A stretch of DNA of 13,345 bases from Euzebyaceae bacterium (GCA_013696915.1 JACCXR010000009.1:1-13345), one strand, 5' to 3'. Positions 1 through 7,118 are shown, numbered from the stretch's first letter. Numbers and translations: made by a program. The notes: generated by a model not told the origin, from the letters alone.

Positions 1-464
1 GTGATCGCACCGCTCGACGTGACAGTGGGAACGTTGAACGAGTACGCGTTGGGTGAGCCGATCTGCGGATCGCCGAGTCGGCTGAAGAGCATGCGTAGCA
101 TCGCGTTGGCGTCGGTGACGGTGCCGACGGTGGAGCGGGGGTTGGCCCCCATCCGCTCCTGGCCGACGATGATCGCCGTCGTCAGCCCGTCGAGGACATC
201 GACGTCCGGGCGGGACAGGGTCGGCATGAACCCTTGGACGAACGTGCTGTAAGTCTCGTTGATCATCCGCCGCGACTCCGCGGCGATCGTGCTGAACACC
301 AGCGAGCTCTTGCCCGATCCTGAGACGCCGGTGAACACCGTCAGCCGGCGCTTCGGGATCTCGATGCTGACATCCTTGAGGTTATTCACGCGCGCGCCGT
401 GCACGCGGATCAGGTCGTGGCTGTCGGCACTGTGTAGCGCAGGCGACTTCGTGGCCTTGCTCAT
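1..464 (-). CDS. UvrA-like ABC ATPase, N-terminal part (gene cut by left edge)
   Basis: The reading frame starts at an ATG (464-462) and stays open to the window edge, giving about 154 residues of a protein that should be some 750-800 aa. Residues 17-36 read like the UvrA N-terminus (LIRVHGARVNNLKDVSIEIP). A Walker A loop GVSGSGKS lies at about 46-53, and further on come the UvrA-type segments QERMGANPRSTVGT and LRMLFSRLGDP. These show a UvrA-superfamily ATPase with paired ABC domains. The best fit is the UvrA2/DrrC-like branch linked to drug self-resistance rather than housekeeping excision repair; that assignment is inference from the N-terminal wording and the gene neighbours. The start lies 7 bases after the stop of the VOC gene, so the two are almost certainly co-transcribed. 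The C-terminal zinc-finger, signature and Walker B regions are outside the window. Confidence 0.85.
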   Translation of the reverse strand, partial: MSKATKSPALHSADSHDLIRVHGARVNNLKDVSIEIPKRRLTVFTGVSGSGKSSLVFSTIAAESRRMINETYSTFVQGFMPTLSRPDVDVLDGLTTAIIVGQERMGANPRSTVGTVTDANAMLRMLFSRLGDPQIGSPNAYSFNVPTVTSSGAI

Positions 465-471
465 CGTGCCC

Positions 472-882
472 TCAGCGCAGTTCCTGGATGCGGATCATGT
501 TGCCCGCGGGGTCGCGGAAGGCGCAGTCGCGGACGCCGTACGGCTGCTCCATCGGCTCCTGGACGACCTCGGCGTCGCTGGCCTGCACCCGCTCGAAGGT
601 GCCGTCGAGGTCCGTGGTGGCGAGGAGGAGCATGGCGTAGGTGCCCTTGGCCATCATCTCGGCGACGGTGCGGCGCTCGTTGTCGGTAATGCCGGGGTTA
701 GCGGCCGGCGGAGCCAGAACTATGGACGTGCCAGGCTGGTCGGGCGGACCGACGGTCAGCCAGCGCATCCCCTCATACCCGACGTCCATCCGGACCTCGA
801 AGCCGAGGGTGTCGCGGTAGAAGGCCAGGGAGGCGTCCGGGTCGTCGTGCGGGAGGAAGCTCGCGTGAATTGTGATGTCCAT
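472..882 (-). CDS. VOC-family (glyoxalase/bleomycin-resistance fold) protein
   Basis: A 136-residue protein beginning MDITIHASFLPHDDPDASL. It has the VOC layout: a beta strand, the segment SLAFYRDTLGFEVR (helix and strand of the first beta-alpha-beta-beta-beta unit), and a second unit ending with FRDPAGNMIRIQEL. Proteins of this fold include glyoxalases, ring-cleavage dioxygenases and antibiotic-binding proteins; the substrate here cannot be read from the sequence. A GTG three codons upstream (891-889) would give a 139-aa form. I prefer the ATG at 882 because an AAGGAG lies 8 bases before it, overlapping that GTG. The gene sits between the AraC regulator (43-base spacer) and the UvrA-like ATPase (7-base spacer), so it is probably the middle gene of a resistance operon. 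A drug-binding or detoxifying role is inferred from context only. Confidence 0.85.
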   Translation of the reverse strand: MDITIHASFLPHDDPDASLAFYRDTLGFEVRMDVGYEGMRWLTVGPPDQPGTSIVLAPPAANPGITDNERRTVAEMMAKGTYAMLLLATTDLDGTFERVQASDAEVVQEPMEQPYGVRDCAFRDPAGNMIRIQELR

Positions 883-924
883 AGCAGTCACTCCTTGTGT
901 ACGGGGATGTCCATGGCAATCATT

Positions 925-1368
<444 letters not shown>

Positions 1369-1382
1369 CTGCGCGCTCGTGC

Positions 1383-1462
1383 CACGTCGCGCCGGAGTTG
1401 CCTAGCGCCGCTGGCGTCCCACTACTTCCTGGAGCATGTACCTATGTGAGCACGTCGCGCCG
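1383..1462. repeat. 12-bp direct repeat in the AraC/HAD divergent promoter region
   Basis: The 12-base sequence CACGTCGCGCCG occurs exactly at 1383-1394 and again at 1451-1462, start-to-start distance 68 bases. Both copies lie between the divergent AraC and HAD starts. AraC-type regulators often bind direct repeats, so this could be their site. The sequence is GC-rich, however, and chance occurrence is not excluded. Confidence 0.3.
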
Positions 1463-1539
1463 ACGCGGTGTTTCGCGTAGGCGGCGCCGATCGCGCAGCG
1501 CAGGTGAGAACCGGCGGGCTACGGGGAACGGAGGGGGTC

Positions 1540-2181
1540 ATGACCGACGACTCCACAGCCACCGGGGTTCTGCTCGATCTCGACGGCACGCTGGTCGACA
1601 GCGTGTTCCATCACGTCATCGCCTGGGATCGCGCGCTGCGCGACGCGGGTCTCCAGATCCCGCTGTGGCGCATCCACGCCGGCATCGGCATGGGGTCCGA
1701 ACGCCTCGTCCCATGGTTGCTTGGCCAGCCAGAGGCCGACCACAAGCCGCTGGCCGACGCGCACGAGGACGCGTTCCTCGAGCAGGCCGCCAATCTGCGG
1801 CAGACCCCCGGCGCGGCCGACCTCGTCGAGGACCTGCGCCAGCGGGCGGTCCCGTTCCGGGTCGCGACCTCGGCGGGCGGCGCGGTCAGCGCCGCGCTTG
1901 TCGAGGCGCTGGGCGTGGGCGATCCCGGCACCATCGGCGCTGACGACGTCGGGGCGCCCAAGCCGGCGCCCGACCTGCTGGTGGCCGGCTGCGAGGAGCT
2001 CGGCCTCGCGCCGGAGCGGGTCACCATCGTCGGTGACAGCCCCTGGGACGCCGAGGCGGCACAGCGCATCGGGATGCGAACGATCGCGGTGCGCTGCGGC
2101 GGTTTCGGCGACGACGTCCTGCGTGGCGCGGGCGCGGCGGACGTCGTGGACGACCCGCGCGCGCTGATCGGGCGCCTGTGA
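1540..2181 (+). CDS. HAD-superfamily hydrolase (phosphoglycolate-phosphatase-like)
   Basis: A 213-residue haloacid-dehalogenase-type phosphatase. Motif I is DLDGTLVDS at residues 13-21, with nucleophile Asp13 and acid/base Asp15. Motif II is at about T110/S111 (RVATSAG), motif III is Lys141 (GAPKPAPD), and motif IV is GDSPWD with Asp166 and Asp170. An alpha-helical cap of about 70 residues lies between motifs I and II (subfamily IA type, as in Gph and beta-phosphoglucomutase). The substrate is not identifiable. The start is the ATG at 1540 behind a strong GGAGGGGG (1530-1537); the frame is open further upstream to an ATG at 1468 without such a site. It is followed after 85 bases by the Ser/Thr kinase on the same strand, so the two may share a transcript, but there is no evidence of a functional link. 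Confidence 0.88.
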   Translation: MTDDSTATGVLLDLDGTLVDSVFHHVIAWDRALRDAGLQIPLWRIHAGIGMGSERLVPWLLGQPEADHKPLADAHEDAFLEQAANLRQTPGAADLVEDLRQRAVPFRVATSAGGAVSAALVEALGVGDPGTIGADDVGAPKPAPDLLVAGCEELGLAPERVTIVGDSPWDAEAAQRIGMRTIAVRCGGFGDDVLRGAGAADVVDDPRALIGRL

Positions 2182-2266
2182 TGCGCCCCGACATGCGCCG
2201 CAGCCCGCGGCCCACGGCCGAACGGGCGGGTCTGCGCGTCGCGGTCATCGGGTAGTACCGGCGCAC

Positions 2267-4018
2267 ATGGACGCCTCTGACTCACCCCGAGGCGACCACC
2301 CGCGCGGTGTGCGGGTGGTCGGCGACCGCTACGAGCTGCTCTCCCAGCTCGGGCGCGGTGGCGTGGGCACGGTGTGGCTCGCGCAGGACACGCTGCTGCG
2401 CCGGCACGTGGCCGTCAAGCAGGTCACATTCCCCGACACTCTGCCGCCGGACGAGCGGGACACGATCCGCGCCCGCTTCATGCGCGAGGCCCGCATCGCG
2501 GCAGGGCTGACCCATCCGTCGGTGACCCAGATCTTCGACGTGCTCGCCGATGAGGGCACCGCCTACCTGGTGATGGAGCTGGTGGACGCGCCGACGCTGG
2601 CTGCGATCGTGCGGGACGTCGGTCCCCTGGACCCTGAGCATGCCGCCCGCGTCGGCCTCGACGTGCTCGCGGCGCTGGAGGCGGCGCACGCCAAGGGCGT
2701 CGTCCACCGTGACGTCAAGCCCTCCAACGTGATGGTCCCCCATCGCGGCCCGGCGAAGTTGGCGGACTTCGGGATCGCCAGCGTCGCGGATGACGCGACG
2801 CTGACCGCGACCGGACTGATCCTCGGCTCTCCGAGCTTCATGGCGCCGGAGCAGGCGACCTCGGGCACCAGCGGGCCCGCGACCGACCTGTGGGGGCTCG
2901 GGGCCACCCTGTACTGCGCCGTGGAGGGCGTGCCGCCCTTCGACCGGGGCGGTGCGATCCCCACGTTGACCGCGGTCCTCCACGATCCTCCGCGCCACGC
3001 GGCCGCTGCGGGCCCGCTGGCGCCGCTGCTCGAGGCGCTTCTGGCGAAGGAGCCGGCAGACCGGCCCGGCGCGGCCCAGGTGCGGACCGCGCTCGAGGCC
3101 GTTGCGGGCGGCGTCGCGACCGCGCCCGTGAGTCGTCAGTCCGCGCGAGCGCGGCATGAGCCGGAGGAAGCGGTCCCGGCCACCCTGCCGGCCCGGGAGC
3201 CGGGCGAGGGTGCGCGTCACGACCGACCGCGCGCCGATCCGGGCGGACGGGGGCGGCGGCTGGCCGTGCTCGGGATCCTGGTCCTCCTCGGGCTGGCGGC
3301 GTTCGCCGTCCTGAGCGGCGAACCGTCCCTGCTCGAGGTGGCCGTCGACGATGGGCCCAGCCAACCGCAAGCCGCCCAGCCGGCCACCGAACCGGTGGCC
3401 ACCGAACCGGCGGCCACCGAACCGGCGGCCACCGACCCCGCCGAAGACCCCGCAGAGGATCCCGCCACCCCTGCCCCGGGCCCCACCGAGGACGAGACCA
3501 CGGTCGAGCCGACGCCCACCTCCTCCCCTGCTCCCCCGCCCACGGACGCCTCGGCCGACGACGGCACCGTGCCCGACGACTGGTCGTCATTCACCGTCGG
3601 CGCGTCGGGAGCGACGGTCGCCCACCCCCCCGACTGGGAACAGGTGCAGCGGGAGCCGTTCCGCTTCGACCTGACCGACCCGGACTCGGCGACCTACCTG
3701 CGAGTCGAGTTCACCGACACCCCCGCCGGGGACGCCGTCGCCGACTGGCAGCGACAGTCCGCGTCCTTCGGCTCGCGCTTCGAAGGCTACGAGGAGCTGC
3801 GGATCGAGCCGATCGACTACCGCGACTACGACAACAACGCTCTGTGGGAGTACCGCTACGACAGCGGCGGCGCCGAGCTGCGCGCGTACAACTTCGCCGT
3901 CGTGGCCGAGGGTCGCGGGTACGCGCTCAACCTGGTGACCACCGAGGACCGCTGGGAGGAGGTCCAGCCGCTGTTCGACGCGTTCCTCGTCTCGTTCGAG
4001 CCCGGCCCCGCCGCCTGA
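2267..4018 (+). CDS. Transmembrane serine/threonine protein kinase with outer PsbP-like domain
   Basis: A 583-residue eukaryotic-type kinase of the bacterial Pkn group. The kinase domain (about 20-280) has all key residues: glycine loop GRGGVG (29-34), Lys51 in VAVK, alpha-C Glu74, catalytic HRD with Asp149, Lys151 and Asn154, DFG 167-169 and APE 193-195. Threonines 178, 180 and 182 in the activation loop (TLTATG) are candidate autophosphorylation sites. A basic juxtamembrane stretch leads to one membrane helix at about 331-349. The outer part has a low-complexity Ala/Thr/Glu/Pro stalk (about 370-430, with ATEP repeats) and a globular domain (about 437-579, from WSSFTVGASGATVAHPPDW onward) like the PsbP/LpqN-like domains on other actinobacterial kinases. 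There are no PASTA repeats. It presumably senses an external cue and phosphorylates cytosolic proteins; the targets are unknown. The ATG at 2267 has only a weak Shine-Dalgarno sequence. Confidence 0.93.
   Translation: MDASDSPRGDHPRGVRVVGDRYELLSQLGRGGVGTVWLAQDTLLRRHVAVKQVTFPDTLPPDERDTIRARFMREARIAAGLTHPSVTQIFDVLADEGTAYLVMELVDAPTLAAIVRDVGPLDPEHAARVGLDVLAALEAAHAKGVVHRDVKPSNVMVPHRGPAKLADFGIASVADDATLTATGLILGSPSFMAPEQATSGTSGPATDLWGLGATLYCAVEGVPPFDRGGAIPTLTAVLHDPPRHAAAAGPLAPLLEALLAKEPADRPGAAQVRTALEAVAGGVATAPVSRQSARARHEPEEAVPATLPAREPGEGARHDRPRADPGGRGRRLAVLGILVLLGLAAFAVLSGEPSLLEVAVDDGPSQPQAAQPATEPVATEPAATEPAATDPAEDPAEDPATPAPGPTEDETTVEPTPTSSPAPPPTDASADDGTVPDDWSSFTVGASGATVAHPPDWEQVQREPFRFDLTDPDSATYLRVEFTDTPAGDAVADWQRQSASFGSRFEGYEELRIEPIDYRDYDNNALWEYRYDSGGAELRAYNFAVVAEGRGYALNLVTTEDRWEEVQPLFDAFLVSFEPGPAA
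3383..3442 (+). repeat. 15-bp tandem repeat encoding the ATEPA stalk of the kinase
   Basis: Four in-register copies of a 15-base unit, GCCACCGAACCGGCG, run from 3383 to 3442. The second and third are identical, the first differs at one base and the fourth is degenerate (GCCACCGACCCCGCC). They encode A-T-E-P-V/A repeats in the extracellular Pro/Thr-rich stalk of the kinase. Such a repeat can change copy number by slippage, which would alter stalk length without a frameshift. Confidence 0.9.
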
Positions 4019-4052
4019 TGACGCTGACCCTTGATCGCCGGAGCGCCCCGGG

Positions 4053-4109
4053 GTCGACACCCTGTCGAGATTCCTGCGCTATGCGCGGCTGCTCCGACAC
4101 AATGTCGGA
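4053..4109. promoter_or_regulatory. Two matching CGACA-N3-TGTCG palindromes
   Basis: Palindrome 1 is TCGACA-CCC-TGTCGA (4054-4068); palindrome 2 is TCCGACA-CAA-TGTCGGA (4093-4109). Both share the core CGACA-N3-TGTCG, and their centres (4061 and 4101) are 40 bases apart, close to four helical turns. Read as RNA, each is a short hairpin with a 3-base loop. Read as DNA, they look like a duplicated dimer-binding site. They lie between the convergent ends of the kinase and aat genes, where an operator is unexpected, so a terminator role without U-tract is the plain alternative. Confidence 0.45.
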
Positions 4110-4170
4110 CCAGCCCGCGAAAGGCGATTCTCACCCTCTTGGGCGTGGCCATCGCGCAGCGAGGGCCATG

Positions 4171-4200
4171 AGCTGCTGACGCCTCGTCCTGGCGGCAGCT
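4171..4200. terminator. Bulged hairpin between convergent kinase and aat genes
   Basis: AGCTGC (4171-4176) pairs with GCAGCT (4195-4200), and CGCC (4180-4183) pairs with GGCG (4191-4194). This gives a 10-bp stem with a 3-base bulge and a 7-base loop. It ends 4 bases beyond the aat stop codon and lies about 150 bases after the kinase stop. There is no U-tract on either strand, which is common for actinobacterial terminators. It could act on both converging transcripts. Confidence 0.45.
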
Positions 4201-4204
4201 GTGG

Positions 4205-4870
4205 TCACGGTCCGGGGCCGCCCGGGAACTCCGCAGGCCGGCTGACCGCGTCGGCAAGGAGGTCGAGGTAGTCGTGGCGCGAGGTGCTCACGGCGCCCAG
4301 GGAGGTCAGATGCGCGGTGGGGAGCTGGGCGTCGAACAGCGTGAACCCCCCTGCCCGCAGGCGGCGGGCGGTGTCGATCAGCGCGACCTTCGAGGCGTCG
4401 GTGACGCGGTGGAACATCGACTCGCCCATGAAGGCGCCGCCGACGGCGACGCCGTACAGCCCACCGACGAGTCCGCCATCGCGGTCCCACACCTCCACGC
4501 AGTGGGCCATGCCCATGGCGTGCAGGCTGCCGTAGGCGGCTCGCATTGCCGGGGTGATCCAGGTCGAGTCCCTCGCGCCGTCTCCCGGTCGGTCGGCGCA
4601 GCCGGCCACGACCGCGTCGAACGCGGTGTCGGCCGTGGTGCGAAACCACCCCGAACGCAGCGTGCGTCGCAAGCTGCGGGACACGCGCACGCCGTCCAGG
4701 GGGATGACCGCACGCGGGTCCGGTGACCACCAGTAGACGTCGCCGTCCACGGGCCAGGGGAAGATGCCGTGGGCGTACGCGTCGATCAGTGTGTCGGGGT
4801 CCAGCTGCTCACCGCGCGCCAGCGGCGCGTCGCCAGGCGCGCGCGACGGATCCGGGAACCGGCTCGCCAT
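4205..4870 (-). CDS. aat: Leucyl/phenylalanyl-tRNA-protein transferase
   Basis: A 221-residue protein that matches L/F-transferase throughout. It transfers Leu or Phe from aminoacyl-tRNA to proteins with N-terminal Arg or Lys, marking them for ClpS/ClpAP-type degradation (N-end rule). Visible family blocks are AYAHGIFPWP (31-40), YWWSPDPRAVIP (46-57), DSTWITPAM (101-109), VEVWDRDGGLVGGLYGVA (125-142), GESMF (149-153, Glu150) and FDAQLPTAHLTSLGA (179-193, with Asp180 matching the proposed catalytic Asp of the E. coli enzyme). The length is normal for the family. The start ATG (4870-4868) overlaps the patatin stop in TGATG, so translation is probably coupled and the gene is the last of the fatty-acid array. 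The frame is open further upstream to 5467, but that part is antisense-like shadow of the patatin gene and is not counted. Confidence 0.95.
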   Translation of the reverse strand: MASRFPDPSRAPGDAPLARGEQLDPDTLIDAYAHGIFPWPVDGDVYWWSPDPRAVIPLDGVRVSRSLRRTLRSGWFRTTADTAFDAVVAGCADRPGDGARDSTWITPAMRAAYGSLHAMGMAHCVEVWDRDGGLVGGLYGVAVGGAFMGESMFHRVTDASKVALIDTARRLRAGGFTLFDAQLPTAHLTSLGAVSTSRHDYLDLLADAVSRPAEFPGGPGP

Positions 4871-5772
4871 CACCCTGTCTGATCCCCGCCCTCCGGGCTC
4901 GCTCCGCTCGCGTCGGCCATGGCCAGCAGTGCCCGCAGCCGGGGCAGCTGGCCACGTACCTCCGTCACCCCCGCGCGCACGACGTCGGAGACCGCGGAGA
5001 AGTTCAGCAGGTTGACCCGGTCGGCGAACTCTGGTCGCAGCACCAGGTCGGCGTGCCGGAGTCGCTCGGTGGCAAGCGCCCGCTGCGTGACGTCGATGCC
5101 GCGCAGCAGCGCCATGGCCCAGTTGTCGGCCTCGAACTCGGCGTAGCGCTGGCCGGTGTGGACGGCGACCACGACGTCGGCGCCCATGTCGCGCGCCACG
5201 TCGACGGGGGCGGGGTCGGAGAACCCGCCGTCGATGAGCGTGCGGCCGTCGAGCACGACGGGACGCGCGAGGCCGGGGATCGCGCCGCTGGCGAGCGTGG
5301 CGCCGATCAGGTCGCCGTCGTTGAACACGACCCGCTCGCGACGATCGAGATCGGTCGCGATCACCGCGACCGGCACCCGGCACTCGGCGAACGTCTGCGC
5401 CTCGCCGAGCAGCGTCGCGAGCGTCGCCCTGCCGTAGTCCTCGTAACCCTGCCGGCCCCAGGTCCACACCGACGGTGCGAGGCGGCGGGCGTTTCGCACC
5501 AGCGTGCGCATGCGGGCCAGCGCGATGTCGTCGCGGGGGTCGGTCAGGGCGGGGAGGCGGCTGCGGTCGACCGATTCGAGCGCAGCCATCCAGTCGTCAC
5601 GGGCGGCGTAGGTCGTGGCGACCAGGGCGCCCATCGACACGCCGACGAGCACATCCGGCTCGATCTTGGCCCGCGCGAGGGCGGCCAGGACACCGACGTG
5701 AGCCAGCCCGCGTACGCCACCGCCGCCGAGCACGAGCCCGAGACGAGGCCGAGCTTGAGTTTCGGTGGGCAC
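4870..5772 (-). CDS. Patatin-like phospholipase (RssA/NTE-type acyl hydrolase)
   Basis: A 300-residue patatin-fold serine hydrolase, about the length of bacterial RssA. It shows the oxyanion-hole motif GGGGVRG (16-22), the nucleophile elbow GVSMG with Ser46, and the second half of the Ser-Asp dyad in IDGGFSDPAPVD with Asp181. No signal peptide or membrane segment is seen, so it should act in the cytoplasm or at the inner membrane face. Family members deacylate phospholipids, lysophospholipids or acyl-CoA; the true substrate is unknown. The start is a GTG (5772-5770) overlapping the TAG of the acetyltransferase gene (TAGTG), and the stop overlaps the aat start (TGATG). The frame stays open much further upstream, but that sequence is the acetyltransferase in another frame. 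Its position in the fatty-acid array suggests acyl-chain turnover, which is inference. Confidence 0.9.
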   Translation of the reverse strand: MPTETQARPRLGLVLGGGGVRGLAHVGVLAALARAKIEPDVLVGVSMGALVATTYAARDDWMAALESVDRSRLPALTDPRDDIALARMRTLVRNARRLAPSVWTWGRQGYEDYGRATLATLLGEAQTFAECRVPVAVIATDLDRRERVVFNDGDLIGATLASGAIPGLARPVVLDGRTLIDGGFSDPAPVDVARDMGADVVVAVHTGQRYAEFEADNWAMALLRGIDVTQRALATERLRHADLVLRPEFADRVNLLNFSAVSDVVRAGVTEVRGQLPRLRALLAMADASGASPEGGDQTG

Positions 5773-6221
5773 TAGTCCAGCAACGGGCGCACGTAGACCT
5801 GGGCGTCCGCGTTGGCGTCGGCCCGCACCTGCCTGCAGGTTCGCAGAGCGGCCGGGAGCGCGTCCCGCCCGACAGGCTCGAATCCGCAGCGTTCGAAGAC
5901 CGCGCCCGCTGCGGCGGTGAGCGCGTAGACGGCCGCCAAGTGCTGCGCGCCCGCGTGCGCCAGCGCGTGCTCCACCAGGGCGCGGCCCAGACCTCGCCGC
6001 CGCTGGTCGGCGCGCACGGTCAGCGAACCCAGCAGGCCCGCTCCCCCACGCGCCTCCAGGCCGATCAGGCCCACCGCGGGCCGTCCCGAACCGCCGTCGA
6101 CGACCCACAGCTTGGCCTCGCCGAGGCCGGTCAGCTCCAGGCGAGCGTGCTCGATCAGCGCGACGATCGCGTCGAGGTCTCGCGTCGTCGCGGGACGCAC
6201 CGGTGCGGTGGGCTCGGGCAT
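5772..6221 (-). CDS. GNAT-family N-acetyltransferase, ArsN2-like
   Basis: A 149-residue GNAT protein. The acetyl-CoA binding motif A is clear: LLGSLTVRADQRRRGLGRALVEHAL, with the pyrophosphate loop QRRRGLGRA at 73-81. Motif B follows in YALTAAAGAVFERCGFEPVGRDALPAALR. The opening VRPATTRDLDAIVALI and the RDALPAALR segment resemble the ArsN2-type acetyltransferases found near arsenic-resistance genes. The Cys-containing SAVCM-like C-terminal end I remember from those proteins is replaced by DAQVYVRPL, and no ars genes are nearby, so the substrate is open. The start ATG (6221) has an AAGGAGG at 6233-6239, spaced a rather long 11 bases. It lies 54 bases after fabI and overlaps the patatin start by one base. 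Confidence 0.85.
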   Translation of the reverse strand: MPEPTAPVRPATTRDLDAIVALIEHARLELTGLGEAKLWVVDGGSGRPAVGLIGLEARGGAGLLGSLTVRADQRRRGLGRALVEHALAHAGAQHLAAVYALTAAAGAVFERCGFEPVGRDALPAALRTCRQVRADANADAQVYVRPLLD

Positions 6222-6275
6222 CGGCTCGCCACCCTCCTTGCTCGCGTGCGCTCGTGCTCACCCATGCTCGTCACG

Positions 6276-7055
6276 CTAGCGCAGGTCCGCGCCGATCGCG
6301 TGGGCGCCACCGTCCGCGTGGACGATCTCCCCGGTCACAGCGGGGGTCCAGTCGCTGAGCAAGGCGCAGACCACACGCGCGACGGGCTCGGGGTCGGTGA
6401 CGTCCCAACCCAGCGGGGCGCGCTTGGTCCACGCGGCGTCGAACTCGTCGAACCCGGAGATCGACTTGGCCGCCATGGTGCGCAGAGGCCCGGCGGCGAC
6501 GAGGTTGACCCGGGTGCCCTGTTCGCCGAGGTCGCGCGCGACGTAGCGGCAGCAGGACTCGAGCCCCGCTTTGGCGACGCCCATCCAGTCGTATGACGGC
6601 CAGGCGACCGTGGCGTCGAAGTCCAACCCGACGACCGAGCCGCCGCCCGCCTTGGCCAGCTGCGGGGCGAACGCTGCGGCGAGTGCCGCGAAGGAGTAGG
6701 TGGACACCTGCACTGCCGTCGCCACGTCACTCCACGGGGTCCGCAGGAAGCCGCCGCCCAATGCGCTGGGGGGCGCGAAACCGATCGCGTGCACCACACC
6801 GTCGAGGCGATCCCAGCGCGCTGTGAGCTCCCCGGCGACCCGCTCGAGGTGCTCGGGCTGGGTGACGTCGAGCTCCAGCACGTCGGGCGGAGGGTCCAGC
6901 CGTCCGGCGACACGCCTGGTGATCGAGATGCCGCGCCCGAAGCCGGTCAGGACGACCTCGGCGCCCTGCTGCTGCGCCAAGCGCGCGACCGAGTAGGCGA
7001 TCGAAGCGTCGGTGAGGACCCCGGTGACGAGCAGGTGCTTGCCTTCGAGCAGCAT
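6276..7055 (-). CDS. fabI: Enoyl-ACP reductase (NADH), InhA-like
   Basis: A 259-residue short-chain-dehydrogenase-type enoyl-ACP reductase that does the last reduction of each FAS-II cycle. It is closest in wording to mycobacterial InhA: LLEGKHLLVTGVLTDASIAY, QGAEVVLTGFGR, LELDVTQPEHL, LDGVVHAIGF, NLVAAGPLRTMA and VCALLSDWTPAVTGEIVHADGGAHAIG. Counting from the alternative GTG start, the catalytic Tyr156 and Lys163 lie in SYDWMGVAKAG (InhA Tyr158/Lys165). The NAD-binding glycine motif is VTGVLTDASIAY. The residue matching InhA Ser94 is Ala91 (HAIGF instead of HSIGF). I use the ATG at 7055; a GTG one codon upstream (7058) is equally possible. It follows accD after about 60 bases and belongs to the same array. 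Confidence 0.95.
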   Translation of the reverse strand: MLLEGKHLLVTGVLTDASIAYSVARLAQQQGAEVVLTGFGRGISITRRVAGRLDPPPDVLELDVTQPEHLERVAGELTARWDRLDGVVHAIGFAPPSALGGGFLRTPWSDVATAVQVSTYSFAALAAAFAPQLAKAGGGSVVGLDFDATVAWPSYDWMGVAKAGLESCCRYVARDLGEQGTRVNLVAAGPLRTMAAKSISGFDEFDAAWTKRAPLGWDVTDPEPVARVVCALLSDWTPAVTGEIVHADGGAHAIGADLR

Positions 7056-7118
7056 CACGGTCCGATCGTCGGGCGATCAGGCAGGGGCGGTCGGCAGCCT
7101 AGCGCGCCCGCCGATCGG

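Noticed and set aside
1468..1539. Longer start for the HAD gene at ATG 1468.
   Set aside because: The extra 24 residues precede the usual N-terminal motif I region and the site lacks a Shine-Dalgarno sequence, whereas ATG 1540 has a strong one.
2181..2255. 24-codon ORF overlapping the HAD stop (TGATG) and ending 11 bases before the kinase start.
   Set aside because: It is Arg/Pro-rich and very short with no conservation evidence; a leader peptide for the kinase is possible but unsupported.
4081..4179. 32-codon ORF starting ATGCGCGGC between the kinase and aat genes.
   Set aside because: It has no ribosome-binding site, contains a palindrome and continues a frame antisense-like in composition; unlikely to be translated.
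4871..5467. Upstream in-frame extension of aat.
   Set aside because: It overlaps the patatin gene in another frame; the ATG at 4870 matches the family N-terminus and overlaps the patatin stop.
5773..6261. Upstream in-frame extension of the patatin gene.
   Set aside because: It overlaps the acetyltransferase in another frame; the GTG at 5772 gives the normal RssA-like length.
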